From Anaerolinea sp. (GTDB lineage Bacteria; Chloroflexota; Anaerolineae; Anaerolineales; Villigracilaceae): a stretch of 64,000 nucleotides of DNA. The notes beneath the pieces were generated by a model. That model was not told the DNA's origin. It saw nothing but the letters and a program-made list of their open reading frames with translations, and did no database searches. The stretch spans positions 1 to 64,000 of the forward strand of contig DYID01000004.1 in the NCBI GenBank assembly GCA_020723805.1. The letters run 5' to 3'. The position numbers were made by a program, and so were the translations under genes. Positions 6,986 to 15,534 of this stretch are shown here, in pieces. The number at the start of each line of letters is the position of its first letter. Within the stretch, counting starts at the first letter, position 1.

Positions 6986-8248
6986 TTACAACTCCAATAT
7001 GGGGAAGTGCGGCAGGTCATCTTCGCTGGCGTTTGCAAAATTCAAAACCACGTCACGCAATTTTTGATACGTTTCCGGTTTGACCGGTTCCGTTCCATGC
7101 GCCAGGCGCGATTGGTTACGGGCATACAAAACTTTGTTCAGCTCGACTTCCTGCTCTTGATATTTCTTTCCCAAGTCGTCACCGAGCGCGTGTAATAATT
7201 GATAACTGGCTTTCAAACCCAGTTTCAAGTCGTCTGCGGGGTTTTCAGGGTCAGAATAAAGCCGAACGAAGTCATTTCGCAAACTTTCTGGGATTTGTTC
7301 CGGCTTGACAGCGTTATTTTTGATTTGGTGCGCATTCAGTAGTTGATTTCGCGCCAGGGCTTCGAGCGCGGAATATAAGCGGGCAACTGCATCGTCATAT
7401 TTCTGCGCAACGTCGGCTCGTCTTGCTGCGTTTGCAATCAGGTCGAGAATATCCAATCGTTGCGCTTCCGCCCCTTTCTCGTTGTGCAGGTGCAAAAATT
7501 CAGCGTTTTGCTCCACCACATCGAGCGCCGGGCGCAAGGGGTCGGCGCGTCCAGCAACATACAACTTAAGTTTGCCGAGCGCGGAAAAAATTTTGTTTTG
7601 TGCCGATTTGTACTCAAAGCGGTCCCACAAAGCGTAACCTTCGATGAGTTCCGCCAGCGCGTCATAGACCTTGCGCATATCGGCAGGGACAACAGCGCTC
7701 AAGCGTTTGGCGCGCTCATGCGCGTCGGCAAATCGCCCATGATTGAACAGGAAAGCAATCTCCTGCCGCGCCCGCACCGCCAGTTCAGACCAGGGATTGG
7801 ATTGAAACCATGTCCACTCTTTGCCTTCCAGTACAATGCCAATGCCGCCCCGGTCACGCCCTTGCGGGTCTTTCGAGCCAACGTAAAAATACTGGGATGA
7901 CGTTTCAATTGTCATCAGCACAGCAGCAACCGACATCGGTTTTGTGCCAGCCGTGTATTCAACCGCCAGTTGATTGGACTCCACGCCCCATTTTTTCAAC
8001 ATGCCAGGCAGTTCGCTGGCTAAAGCGCGGTAACACGCCACCAGGTCCTGCGGGCTGGGGGTTTCTATCCAATCGAAATGTTCGGGCTGGTAATTCAGGG
8101 CAGGCAGAATTTTCTCCCGAATGGACGACTTCGTATCGGGCGAAACAAAGAAGCAGATAAAACGCGGCTGCTGTTCGTTTAGCGTATGCACGGCGGCAGA
8201 AATCGCGCCGCCGACATTGACAAGCATGGCTTGGGGTTTTTCGGTCAT
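6986..8248 (-). CDS. CARF-HEPN ribonuclease, TIGR02710/Csm6-like
   Basis: A 420-aa effector. The N-terminal CARF domain has AMLVNVGGAISAAVHTLN and the ligand-loop motif VEYTAGTKPMSVAAVLM. A helical region follows, and near the C-terminus the motif RNQSRLAHG (about residues 373-381) fits the HEPN R-x4-6-H ribonuclease signature. By family, cOA binding would activate degradation of cellular and phage RNA. The ATG at 8248 overlaps the csm5 stop as ATGA and has a GGAG site 7 nt upstream, so it is preferred over the ATG at 8263. This tight coupling to csm5 supports co-expression with the Csm complex. Confidence 0.87.
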   Translation of the reverse strand: MTEKPQAMLVNVGGAISAAVHTLNEQQPRFICFFVSPDTKSSIREKILPALNYQPEHFDWIETPSPQDLVACYRALASELPGMLKKWGVESNQLAVEYTAGTKPMSVAAVLMTIETSSQYFYVGSKDPQGRDRGGIGIVLEGKEWTWFQSNPWSELAVRARQEIAFLFNHGRFADAHERAKRLSAVVPADMRKVYDALAELIEGYALWDRFEYKSAQNKIFSALGKLKLYVAGRADPLRPALDVVEQNAEFLHLHNEKGAEAQRLDILDLIANAARRADVAQKYDDAVARLYSALEALARNQLLNAHQIKNNAVKPEQIPESLRNDFVRLYSDPENPADDLKLGLKASYQLLHALGDDLGKKYQEQEVELNKVLYARNQSRLAHGTEPVKPETYQKLRDVVLNFANASEDDLPHFPILEL

Positions 8249-9795
8249 GACACTCTCCGACATTCAATTTGCCAAACTCTTCCTACTTGTTTTTTGCCAA
8301 TCACTTCGCAAATCACACTTTCGCCTTCTGCATACCGCTTGCTGGTATCGTTGTTCTCGGCGGAAATATGAGCATAGGCGACAGTATCCTCTAATCCAGG
8401 AATGAACAAATCCAAAGCCTTGCCTTCCTGGTTGAAGACTTCGCCTTTGAAGCGGTCGCCGATGTTAGGGATGTCGGTGAATTCGGCAATCAACGGTTTG
8501 GGCTGAGGCTTGGGAGCAGGTTTGGGCGAAGGCGCAACACGGGCGGGAATTTCGCCTGTTGTTACCGTCTCCAAAATTCGTTTTTGCCAGTCAGTTTCCA
8601 TAAAATCAGCGCCTTCCTCTGTCACATTGACCAATACCCATCCTAACGGATAACCTAGCGGCGCGCGTTGGTCTTTATAGGGTAGTCGGCGGCTCATTGG
8701 GAATTCATCGCCGCTTTGGTAATCTTTAGAATGGTGCGCTCCAAGCCTGAAACCGCTAATAATTTCCAGCATGAAATTGTCGTCTTCGCGCAATTGCCCA
8801 TCAAACGTTTTTCCATCCCAACCGGTTCCCCACCCCAATTGCAACAAGAAAGCAGATTCGTTTTCGGCGGCTTGCAGGCTTTGCCAGCGGTGGTAGAGAC
8901 TGACCGCGTTTGAAATCTTGGGTGAGTTTTTCGCCTGATTGGTGTAATACTCAATTTCGGTTTCAATACGTTGGCGGGCATATTGCTGGCAAATTTTCAC
9001 CCACTCGGTTAGACGTTTGGGGTCGCCAAAGTTCAATTTCTTCCATTGTTCGGATTGCGGAGTAGAGCCAAACAAGCGTGTGTCAATTTTGAGAGCGACG
9101 CCTTCCAACAACAGGCTAGCAGGTAGTACCTCGAGACTGGAAATTTTATCCACTCGCTCCATGCTCCAATTCCGATATACGGCCGCGTTGATTAATTGCA
9201 TTCTTTTTGGGTCAATGGGCTGACTGTCTGATACCTGCAAAGCACGCATCAGGTCGTAGTTGGGGCCTTTTCCAGACGGTGCAGAAGGGTAGAAAATATC
9301 TTGCTCGTAGCGGTTGGCAGCCTTTTTCTTATCGAATTTGCGCCTGTCAGCTTCAAATCGCGGCGGAGAAGAAACTTTGTTCAAATCGGGGTAAAGATGT
9401 TTTGTTTTCCACTCCCACCATCCAATCGCGGTGCGGAGCGCGCCTTTCAGGCTGGAACCGGGCAGGTAAGGCTGGTCATAGACGTTTTTAATGAACTCGC
9501 GCACGCGCCCATCCTGTGAAAGCGCCTGGCCGGGGATGTGATAGCGGAAAAGCGCGCTGCCGTCTTTGTATTCCCGGTCATCGGTTATCAGGTCGGCGGG
9601 TTTTGTTCGTGCCAACTGCTCGGCGATTTTAGGGTCGTCAATATTTTGCGCTTCAAGCAAAGCATTTTCATTGAACCGCCAAATCTCGCCATGTTTTTCG
9701 GCAAAATCGTAGCCGCGCAGCATCTCCCGTCCGTTGCCGATGTGCAGGGGGGTAAGGACGGTGATTTTCAGGCGGTAGGTTTTGTAATCGGGCAT
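8245..9795 (-). CDS. csm5: Csm5 with C-terminal OB/S1-like domain
   Basis: Csm5 caps the 3' end of the crRNA in the Csm complex. The 516-aa protein has RAMP features: YRLKITVLTPLHIGNGRE at the N-terminus and PYLPGSSLKGALRTAIGW. After about residue 420 a Pro-rich linker (APSPKPAPKPQPKP) leads to about 75 residues, GDRFKGEVFNQEGKALDLFI then AYAHISAENN and GESVICEVIGKKQVGRVWQI, which read like an S1 or cold-shock OB fold. Csm5 proteins are usually about 350-420 aa, so this tail is an addition. Start has a GGAGG site. Downstream gene overlaps by 4 nt. An RNA-binding role for the tail is inferred. Confidence 0.9.
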   Translation of the reverse strand: MPDYKTYRLKITVLTPLHIGNGREMLRGYDFAEKHGEIWRFNENALLEAQNIDDPKIAEQLARTKPADLITDDREYKDGSALFRYHIPGQALSQDGRVREFIKNVYDQPYLPGSSLKGALRTAIGWWEWKTKHLYPDLNKVSSPPRFEADRRKFDKKKAANRYEQDIFYPSAPSGKGPNYDLMRALQVSDSQPIDPKRMQLINAAVYRNWSMERVDKISSLEVLPASLLLEGVALKIDTRLFGSTPQSEQWKKLNFGDPKRLTEWVKICQQYARQRIETEIEYYTNQAKNSPKISNAVSLYHRWQSLQAAENESAFLLQLGWGTGWDGKTFDGQLREDDNFMLEIISGFRLGAHHSKDYQSGDEFPMSRRLPYKDQRAPLGYPLGWVLVNVTEEGADFMETDWQKRILETVTTGEIPARVAPSPKPAPKPQPKPLIAEFTDIPNIGDRFKGEVFNQEGKALDLFIPGLEDTVAYAHISAENNDTSKRYAEGESVICEVIGKKQVGRVWQIECRRVS

Positions 9796-9825
9796 AAAAG
9801 CCTCCGTATATCCTATAGTAGATTT

Positions 9826-9931
9826 CTCTTGCCCGCTTTCGTTGGACTAAAGTCCCGCCTCATGGCATGAAAGTCGAATGAATTCGACTTTCACTCAGCC
9901 CGCAGGGCTTCCATGAGATGAGCAGGCGGCT
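9826..9931. repeat. Palindromic intergenic element between csm4 and csm5
   Basis: A perfect 11-bp palindrome (GAAAGTCGAAT at 9869-9879, ATTCGACTTTC at 9882-9892, 2-nt loop) is nested inside a longer imperfect inverted repeat made of GGACTAAAGTCCCGCC on the left and GGCGGCTTTAGCCCC on the right. It looks like a REP-type element and fills the only large gap inside the csm gene block. Confidence 0.7.
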
Positions 9932-11053
9932 TTAGCCCCGCTCATGGGGTTTGAGTTTCCAATCCAGCGCCAGCGCAAAACCGGGACGGTAGATAGGATG
10001 AGCAATCGTCTCGCCGCTTTTGGCGTCATATTCGGGGCGCACGTCCGCCGCGCCGCCTTGCGGATTGCCCGCTATCAGGCTTCCTTCCGCCACCAGCCAG
10101 AGACGCTTGCGGCGTTGGGCGGCGGCGTTTTCGGGCGTGCGCAGCCAGCCTTCCACTGCTTCCAGTTTGTAGGCGGAGTTGGCAAGCAGGGCCACTTCAT
10201 CGGCTTTCGGATGCCAGCGGCTGAGCAGGTACGCGGCTGATTGCGGAGCGTTCAGCGGCAGTTCGCCTTTTGGCTCGAAGGTGAAATGTCCATAGCTCGC
10301 CGTGCGCTCGCCGCCCAGACCGGAGTCGCCTAAAGCGGCAAGCAGGGTTGCAAAATCCAGCCGCAAACTGGAAGTTTGCGCTACACCAAACCACAAGCCG
10401 CAGCCCGCGTTGAACAGCACCCGCTCGGACTGGAACAGGTTGGATGCGGAACTGATGCGGTCCACGGTCACGCGCGGGGCGGTTTGGGATGTGAACACCG
10501 TTTGACGCATGACGGCTTCAAGCGGGCGTTCCTTCTTTTGCTCTTTCCCGTTAGATTTGTCCGTGTAGAAGAGAATGCTTTCAGGCAGTTCTTTGATTTC
10601 CGCTTCGGTCAACCACAGAGCGCCGCCTTGCACGGAAAATTTGCACGCCCATTCGTCATCGCTATCCTTTTTGAGTTCGTTATCTAAAAACTCGCCTTTG
10701 CGGGCGCGTTCGATTAACGCTTCGGACAAATAGCGGATTTTCTTGATATTCTTGCCTGCGCCAAACTCTTTGATACGGCTATCTGTGAACAACTCCCGCA
10801 AATCCACCGGCTTGGGGTAAAAGCGCACGCCGCCCGCAAACGGAAAAGCAGACGTGACACGAAATGCAGGCTCGCCGTTTTCGGGCAAAATCTCTTTCAC
10901 ATCCCTGCCCAAATGCCGCCAGGTATCGAGCAGGGCGGCAAAGAGCGTATCGGATGGCACGCTTTCGCGCGACTCTTCCACGCTTTCCACCCCGCCCGCG
11001 CCGATGTGAATCCCGCGCGGAAAGGTGAGATGGTAGTTCGTCAGTTGGGGCAT
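9932..11053 (-). CDS. csm4: Csm4 (Cas5-like subunit)
   Basis: Csm4 binds the 5' handle of the crRNA and contacts Cas10. The 373-aa protein starts MPQLTNYHLTFPRGIHIGAG, then VPSDTLFAALLDTWRHLG, the usual Csm4 N-terminal pattern (SDTLF-AL). It contains TVDRISSASNLFQSERVLF and ends with a second RAMP-like half including GLGGERTASYGHF. The start codon has an AAGGAG site. It lies between csm3 and csm5 in the standard III-A order. No unusual domain is seen. Confidence 0.93.
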   Translation of the reverse strand: MPQLTNYHLTFPRGIHIGAGGVESVEESRESVPSDTLFAALLDTWRHLGRDVKEILPENGEPAFRVTSAFPFAGGVRFYPKPVDLRELFTDSRIKEFGAGKNIKKIRYLSEALIERARKGEFLDNELKKDSDDEWACKFSVQGGALWLTEAEIKELPESILFYTDKSNGKEQKKERPLEAVMRQTVFTSQTAPRVTVDRISSASNLFQSERVLFNAGCGLWFGVAQTSSLRLDFATLLAALGDSGLGGERTASYGHFTFEPKGELPLNAPQSAAYLLSRWHPKADEVALLANSAYKLEAVEGWLRTPENAAAQRRKRLWLVAEGSLIAGNPQGGAADVRPEYDAKSGETIAHPIYRPGFALALDWKLKPHERG

Positions 11054-11070
11054 CGTTGCTCCTTTTCGTG

Positions 11071-11114
11071 GGGCAGGTCTTTAACCTGTCCGCGCAAGTC
11101 AGAGACTTGCGCTA
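11071..11114. repeat. Double hairpin element at the csm3 stop codon
   Basis: Two adjacent palindromes: GGGCAGGTC-TTT-AACCTGTCC (11071-11091) and GCGCAAGTC-AGA-GACTTGCGC (11092-11112). The second runs into the csm3 stop codon (TAG at 11114-11112). It may modulate the csm3/csm4 boundary of the mRNA; the form is of a dispersed REP-like element. Confidence 0.65.
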
Positions 11115-11936
11115 CATGGCGATTTGCTTCTTCAAGCCATCAAAAGCGGCGGCAAAATCAGCCAGGTTCTTGAAGGGCTGCGGGTTGAGCGGTTTGGACG
11201 GCTGAGACGGGTCTTTGCGGAAGGAAACCTGAATGTTGGTAAACGCCACCTTGCCGCTGCCGCGCGAACCAAGCCCGCCGATGTAATCATCTTCTACCAG
11301 TTGCATGGCTTCGAGCAGAATCTTCAACCGCTCCAGGTCTTTCTGCGCCGAGCAGCCTTCGCCCTCGTACAGGCTGAAGACCATTTCCGCTTTGTCGAAA
11401 ATTGCCCCGGCAGGCACGCGCTCCATCTGACGCGGATTGGCGGCGCTGGTGACGCGGTCAATCGAGACTTCGGTCTTGACTTCGGTGTAGGGCAGGTCGG
11501 TTTGGGCGTTTTCCAGTTCTTTCGCGCTCTTTTCGCTCAGGAAGGTATCGCGTACCACCAGACGGGTGGGGGTGGCAAAATCTCGTTCTCCAGGAACGCC
11601 AAATACCTGGCACACATCGCAGGCTGCATATTCTTTGGGTCCTTTTTCTTTGAGTTCTTCGCCTTTGTATTCTGCGCCGCAGGAATGAATATAGCCTTGT
11701 CCAATTCTCTGATTTTGCTTCAAACCTTTGTACTTCTCCAGCAAACTGCGCATCTTACCCTTGAGCGAAGAGCCGGGGATGTAGGGGCGGTTGGTCAGTT
11801 TATCGCGGATGACGGTTTTGTCCACGCCGCCGATTTCCACGCCGGCGTCTGAGCCGCCGATGTGCAAGCCGGTCACTGCCTGGATGTCGAAGGTGATGAA
11901 GACGCGCCCTTTGAGTTCGATTTTTCGTTCAGACAT
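11112..11936 (-). CDS. csm3: Csm3 (Cas7-like backbone, target RNA cleavage)
   Basis: Csm3 forms the crRNA backbone and cuts target RNA at 6-nt steps. The 274-aa protein begins MSERKIELKGRVFITFDIQA, then LHIGGSDAGVEIGGVDKTVI; the Asp of GGVDKTVIRD matches the catalytic Asp of characterised Csm3. PYIPGSSLKGKMRSLLE and CDVCQVFGVPG are further family signatures, and GGLGSRGSGKVAF is the Gly-rich loop. A GGAGGT site precedes the ATG. The intact Asp predicts active target RNA cleavage and hence timed shut-off of Cas10 signalling. Confidence 0.95.
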   Translation of the reverse strand: MSERKIELKGRVFITFDIQAVTGLHIGGSDAGVEIGGVDKTVIRDKLTNRPYIPGSSLKGKMRSLLEKYKGLKQNQRIGQGYIHSCGAEYKGEELKEKGPKEYAACDVCQVFGVPGERDFATPTRLVVRDTFLSEKSAKELENAQTDLPYTEVKTEVSIDRVTSAANPRQMERVPAGAIFDKAEMVFSLYEGEGCSAQKDLERLKILLEAMQLVEDDYIGGLGSRGSGKVAFTNIQVSFRKDPSQPSKPLNPQPFKNLADFAAAFDGLKKQIAM

Positions 11937-11954
11937 GGGAGACCTCCATGAGAT

Positions 11955-12075
11955 TTGGTGATTTTAGATTGACGATTTTAGATTGCAGATTGGCGTACCG
12001 TCCACGAATAGGTCACGAATACGCGAAAGCGATACGATTCGTGTATTCGCGAAAGAATTCGTGGATAGTTTTCGC
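11955..12075. repeat. Repeat cluster between csm2 and csm3
   Basis: AT-rich GATTTTAGATTGACG units at 11955-11995 are followed by an imperfect palindrome built from CCACGAAT, CACGAATACGCGAAAG, ATTCGTGTATTCGCG and ATTCGTGG blocks. The second part is a different repeat family from the first. Nothing coding is seen. Confidence 0.6.
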
Positions 12076-12081
12076 CAAAGG

Positions 12082-12615
12082 TCACTTACCGCCATACGCG
12101 CGGTGATAGGCAAGGATGGATTCAAAAAAGTTAACGAATCGCTCGAAACGCTCCATGCGTTTTTGTTGCTCACCATCTAAAACAAGATTGATGGCAGGCT
12201 CGAACACAGACGCTAAACTCTTTACTCCATCGCCTTCTTTCTTGGCTCGGTAAGCCATTTTAGGTATCAAGAGTCGTAGTTTGTTCCAGACTTTTGTTTC
12301 ACTGGCTGTGCCTTGCAACTGGCTGATTTTGAGTTTGGCTTCGATTTGTCGCACTTCACCGAAAATGGCTCGAATTTGGGATGTAGACAAGCCGCGATAG
12401 ACCAAAATTGCGCCCAACTTGTCACCCCATTCGACGGTCAATTTGGCGCTTCTTTCTTCCTGTTCTTGGTTTGCAGGTAAAAGAATTTGCTTTAGCGCGG
12501 CTTCCTCAAAGGAGATAGGCGCCTGAGTTTGCAATCCCCATTTTTGGAAGTATCTTTGCCAATCTTCTTGTGCCTTGCCTTTTACATCAGAAAAACGGAA
12601 AGTAACGAGACTCAT
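12082..12615 (-). CDS. csm2: Csm2 (small subunit, Cas11-like)
   Basis: Csm2 forms the inner filament of the III-A complex and contacts target RNA. The 177-aa alpha-helical protein contains LSTSQIRAIFGEVRQIEAKL, the recognisable Csm2 signature, and ends with FERFVNFFESILAYHRAYGG. It is longer than typical Csm2 (about 120-150 aa), mostly at the N-terminus. An AAGGAGG site lies 8 nt before the ATG. Its presence, together with csm1, csm3, csm4 and csm5, defines the locus as subtype III-A. Confidence 0.92.
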   Translation of the reverse strand: MSLVTFRFSDVKGKAQEDWQRYFQKWGLQTQAPISFEEAALKQILLPANQEQEERSAKLTVEWGDKLGAILVYRGLSTSQIRAIFGEVRQIEAKLKISQLQGTASETKVWNKLRLLIPKMAYRAKKEGDGVKSLASVFEPAINLVLDGEQQKRMERFERFVNFFESILAYHRAYGGK

Positions 12616-12639
12616 TTTGACCTCCTTGAAAAGTTTGAA

Positions 12640-15288
12640 TTACCGGTCTTTCAACTCCATCCACCTTGCCGCCACGCCAACCCACTCCAGGCGGGCGTAA
12701 TTCGGTTGTTTCTCTTCGTCAGGCAGAACATGGAAATCATCGGTGAGTTCTTGATGTTCTGCATTGTTCTTATCCAAATTGCGCCTCAGCAAATACAGGA
12801 TTCGCCAGTTCCAGGGACCGTAGAGCGTTTGCGGTTTGCCGTCCTGTTTTTTGTCCTTACCTTTCTCGCGGCGTTTCTTCTCCGCCTCGGCGTACAGGTC
12901 GTAATTCATGAGCAGTTTGCGGATGACGGCGGTGCGCTTGTTATCGTCCAATGCTCCCAGCCGTCCCTTCAACTCGCGGGCATTAGCAAATTCGCTCCAC
13001 GGCAAGGGCTGACCCAGGAAGGAGAAAACGTTTTTCTTGTGCGGTTGTCCGTTTTCATCCCACCAGGTCAGGTTTTTGGCGGCGCTCTCGGCTTTTTCGG
13101 CGTCCTTTGCGGCTTTGGCAAGCGGATATTTCTCCGTCACCAGAACCATGCCGCCGCTGATGTGAATGCCGGAGTGACCGCCAGTGTATTTGTGCAGGTC
13201 TTCGTTCACCTGCCAGGCAAATTCCACCAGTTCATCCCACGAGCCGACGAAGAACAGGTCATCGCCGCCGGAGTAGATGGCGTAGAGCGCGTCGCCGTAA
13301 AGCGGCACGTCTTTCTCTGATTTTCCTTTCTGCAGGGCTTCGGCTTTGCGCGCCTCGTCCTTTTTGCGCCGGTCTTCGTTGAAACGTTTGGCAATTTCTC
13401 CTACCCAGCCCTCGAAGAACAGGCTGATGGAGAAACTGAGCGAAGCGATGCGCGAGAGCGTGGCGTCGTTGCCCAAGCCTTCGGCGAAGAGTTTGCCCAG
13501 GTTGTCCACATCGGCGCGGAAGACGCCCAAGCGGGTGATGCCCTGCGATTGGTATGCCATTGCCCCGAAAGGTTTTACTGGATCTTTCGCATCAATATCA
13601 GGCAGGTCATCTACCTTGCCTTGCAATTGAAGAATTTCCTCACGGCTGATGATGGGTGTCACGTTCACTAGCAAACGACGAACCAGAACCTTGCCGCCTG
13701 CCTGGTCTTTTGCTTTCTCGAAAGCATCATCGTTCAATGCCCATACGCGGCTAAATGTTTGTACTTTATCGAAAGTTTCGCCAATCTTGATTTCGAAGCC
13801 CAAATCCTTGAGTGCTTCTTCATAGCCAGATGAGATTTCTTTGCCTGTCAAATCAGCGACCTTTTCAGGATGAGCAAGAAAATTCCAACCGATGAATTGC
13901 GCCTTGCGTAAATCTTCGCCCAGCTTTTCGTAAGAAAGACACGCCGGGCATTTTCGCACGCCTTCATCATCTTTGTCTTTCTTGATGAGTCTGGTATCGG
14001 GGTGTTCGCACCCGCAAACCTGACATTGCTTCTCATCATTCCCGCCGTGTCCCTGCGGCTTAAACAGAATTTTCAATTCGTCTGCATCCAACTCGGCAAA
14101 GCGCCGGTTTTTCACCACCGCCACCGCCCGCGCCAGTTCGCCCCATTTCTCGCTCAGGGGATGTTTGCCGTTTGCCGGGCGCATGAAGTCTTTGGCTTTG
14201 AGCGGAATGCCCTCGATTGCCACGTACAAATCGCCCTGATGGTGTTTGTAGAGAACGCGGCTGAGTTTTTGGCGAATTGCTGGCAATTCTTTGGCATCCG
14301 TTGCCCGCGCCAGCAGATAGAAATTCCCGCCGCCGCCGTAAATCAGGTTGGTGTAGGGCAAGCCCAGTTCGCGCAGCACGAAGCGCGCCGCCGCTTCGGT
14401 GAGCAGTTGCAAATAGAACGAACGCCCGCGCAGGGCGGAAGTCGCCCCTTTGTTGGTGATGGTGTAAATAAAATCCTGCACGCCCGAAATATCGCCGCCT
14501 ACCAGCAGGGCAACATCGGTCTCATCGGTTTTGGCGTTTTCGGCAATCTGACGCAGTTTGTCTTCGGGGAAATCCACCAGACACGCCGCCAGCGCCGCCG
14601 TCATGCGGCTGTGGTCGTAGAGCGAGACGTCCGGGCGGGTGCGATAATAAGCGGAGGGCATGCACCAGCCGTACCGCTGGAGCAGGGCAAGCATGGCTTC
14701 GATGTAGATTTCCGCCAGATCAGCGATAGATTTGTGGGCTTCAGATTCTTTGGTGATGGATTTATAGGCTTCGGCTTCTTTTTTGAAGTCTGCCCACAAC
14801 TTCTCATAAATGCTCCAAACTTTATCATCAGGCAACGCCGCGCTGGGGAAGATGACTTCTTCTTTCAGCGCTAATTTCTCCAGCGGGAAGAAGCGCCATT
14901 TTGACGTATCCTCTTTCCAGCACACGCCATCGGCGTTAATCATGCTGAAAATCGAGAGCAGCTGACGCGGTTGCGCCGCACGGTCATCTTCGCCTTTGGG
15001 CGGGTCGGCGCGCTCGCCCGCTGAAAGGACGTCGGCGGCTTTGACGACCCAATCCATTTTGCTTTGCGGCACATGATGGTTGGCGGCGGGCAGACGGACT
15101 TCCTCACCAAACGGCAAAATCTCTTTCAGGAAATCGTCTGTGAGCATGGCGTGATAATGCCCGTACATTTGGGCGGCATCTTCGCCTTGCAGGCTTCCAC
15201 GCTCTGCGCCTCTCTGCGCGAACTTTCCCACGTCATGCAGCAGACCCGCCAGCGCGGCTGTGAAAATAGATTCTTGGTTATTTGTCAT
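12640..15288 (-). CDS. csm1: Cas10/Csm1, HD nuclease and cOA synthase
   Basis: The large subunit of the Csm complex, 882 aa. The N-terminal HD domain has LAGLLHDVGKFAQRG (His18-Asp19), for single-stranded DNA cleavage. A zinc ribbon (CQVCGCEHPDT and CPACLSYEKLG) lies at about residues 420-450. The palm domain carries YSGGDDLFFVG at about 672-682; the intact GGDD predicts synthesis of cyclic oligoadenylates from ATP when target RNA is bound. Both activities therefore look functional. The start ATG has a GAGGAGG site. The protein supplies the signal read by the CARF proteins encoded downstream and upstream. Confidence 0.97.
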   Translation of the reverse strand: MTNNQESIFTAALAGLLHDVGKFAQRGAERGSLQGEDAAQMYGHYHAMLTDDFLKEILPFGEEVRLPAANHHVPQSKMDWVVKAADVLSAGERADPPKGEDDRAAQPRQLLSIFSMINADGVCWKEDTSKWRFFPLEKLALKEEVIFPSAALPDDKVWSIYEKLWADFKKEAEAYKSITKESEAHKSIADLAEIYIEAMLALLQRYGWCMPSAYYRTRPDVSLYDHSRMTAALAACLVDFPEDKLRQIAENAKTDETDVALLVGGDISGVQDFIYTITNKGATSALRGRSFYLQLLTEAAARFVLRELGLPYTNLIYGGGGNFYLLARATDAKELPAIRQKLSRVLYKHHQGDLYVAIEGIPLKAKDFMRPANGKHPLSEKWGELARAVAVVKNRRFAELDADELKILFKPQGHGGNDEKQCQVCGCEHPDTRLIKKDKDDEGVRKCPACLSYEKLGEDLRKAQFIGWNFLAHPEKVADLTGKEISSGYEEALKDLGFEIKIGETFDKVQTFSRVWALNDDAFEKAKDQAGGKVLVRRLLVNVTPIISREEILQLQGKVDDLPDIDAKDPVKPFGAMAYQSQGITRLGVFRADVDNLGKLFAEGLGNDATLSRIASLSFSISLFFEGWVGEIAKRFNEDRRKKDEARKAEALQKGKSEKDVPLYGDALYAIYSGGDDLFFVGSWDELVEFAWQVNEDLHKYTGGHSGIHISGGMVLVTEKYPLAKAAKDAEKAESAAKNLTWWDENGQPHKKNVFSFLGQPLPWSEFANARELKGRLGALDDNKRTAVIRKLLMNYDLYAEAEKKRREKGKDKKQDGKPQTLYGPWNWRILYLLRRNLDKNNAEHQELTDDFHVLPDEEKQPNYARLEWVGVAARWMELKDR

Positions 15289-15348
15289 TTGACCTCCTCA
15301 ACAAAAGAATTGCCAATCGGCAATCTCCTACGGGGACAATGCCGAAAC

Positions 15349-15534
15349 TCGCAAATCGTCAATCACAAATCAAAAATCGCAAATCTCCCGGTTTCCCCCT
15401 TTCTCCCCCTGTACCGAGATGGCGGCAGTGTAGTGGAAAATTGCCATCCTGTCATGCGGGAAAACCCGTATCTTTGATTGCAGATTGCAGATTGTGGATT
15501 ATAGATTGCAATCATCAATCTCCAATCATCAATC
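15349..15534. repeat. AT-rich repeat clusters between cas10 and the CARF-LuxR gene
   Basis: Two clusters, at about 15349-15386 (GCAAATCGTCAATCACAAATC units) and 15474-15534 (TGCAGATTGTGGATTATAG and CAATCATCAATCTCC units), separated by unique sequence. The rest of the 246-nt gap shows no gene. The right cluster abuts the stop codon of the CARF-LuxR gene at 15535. Confidence 0.7.
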
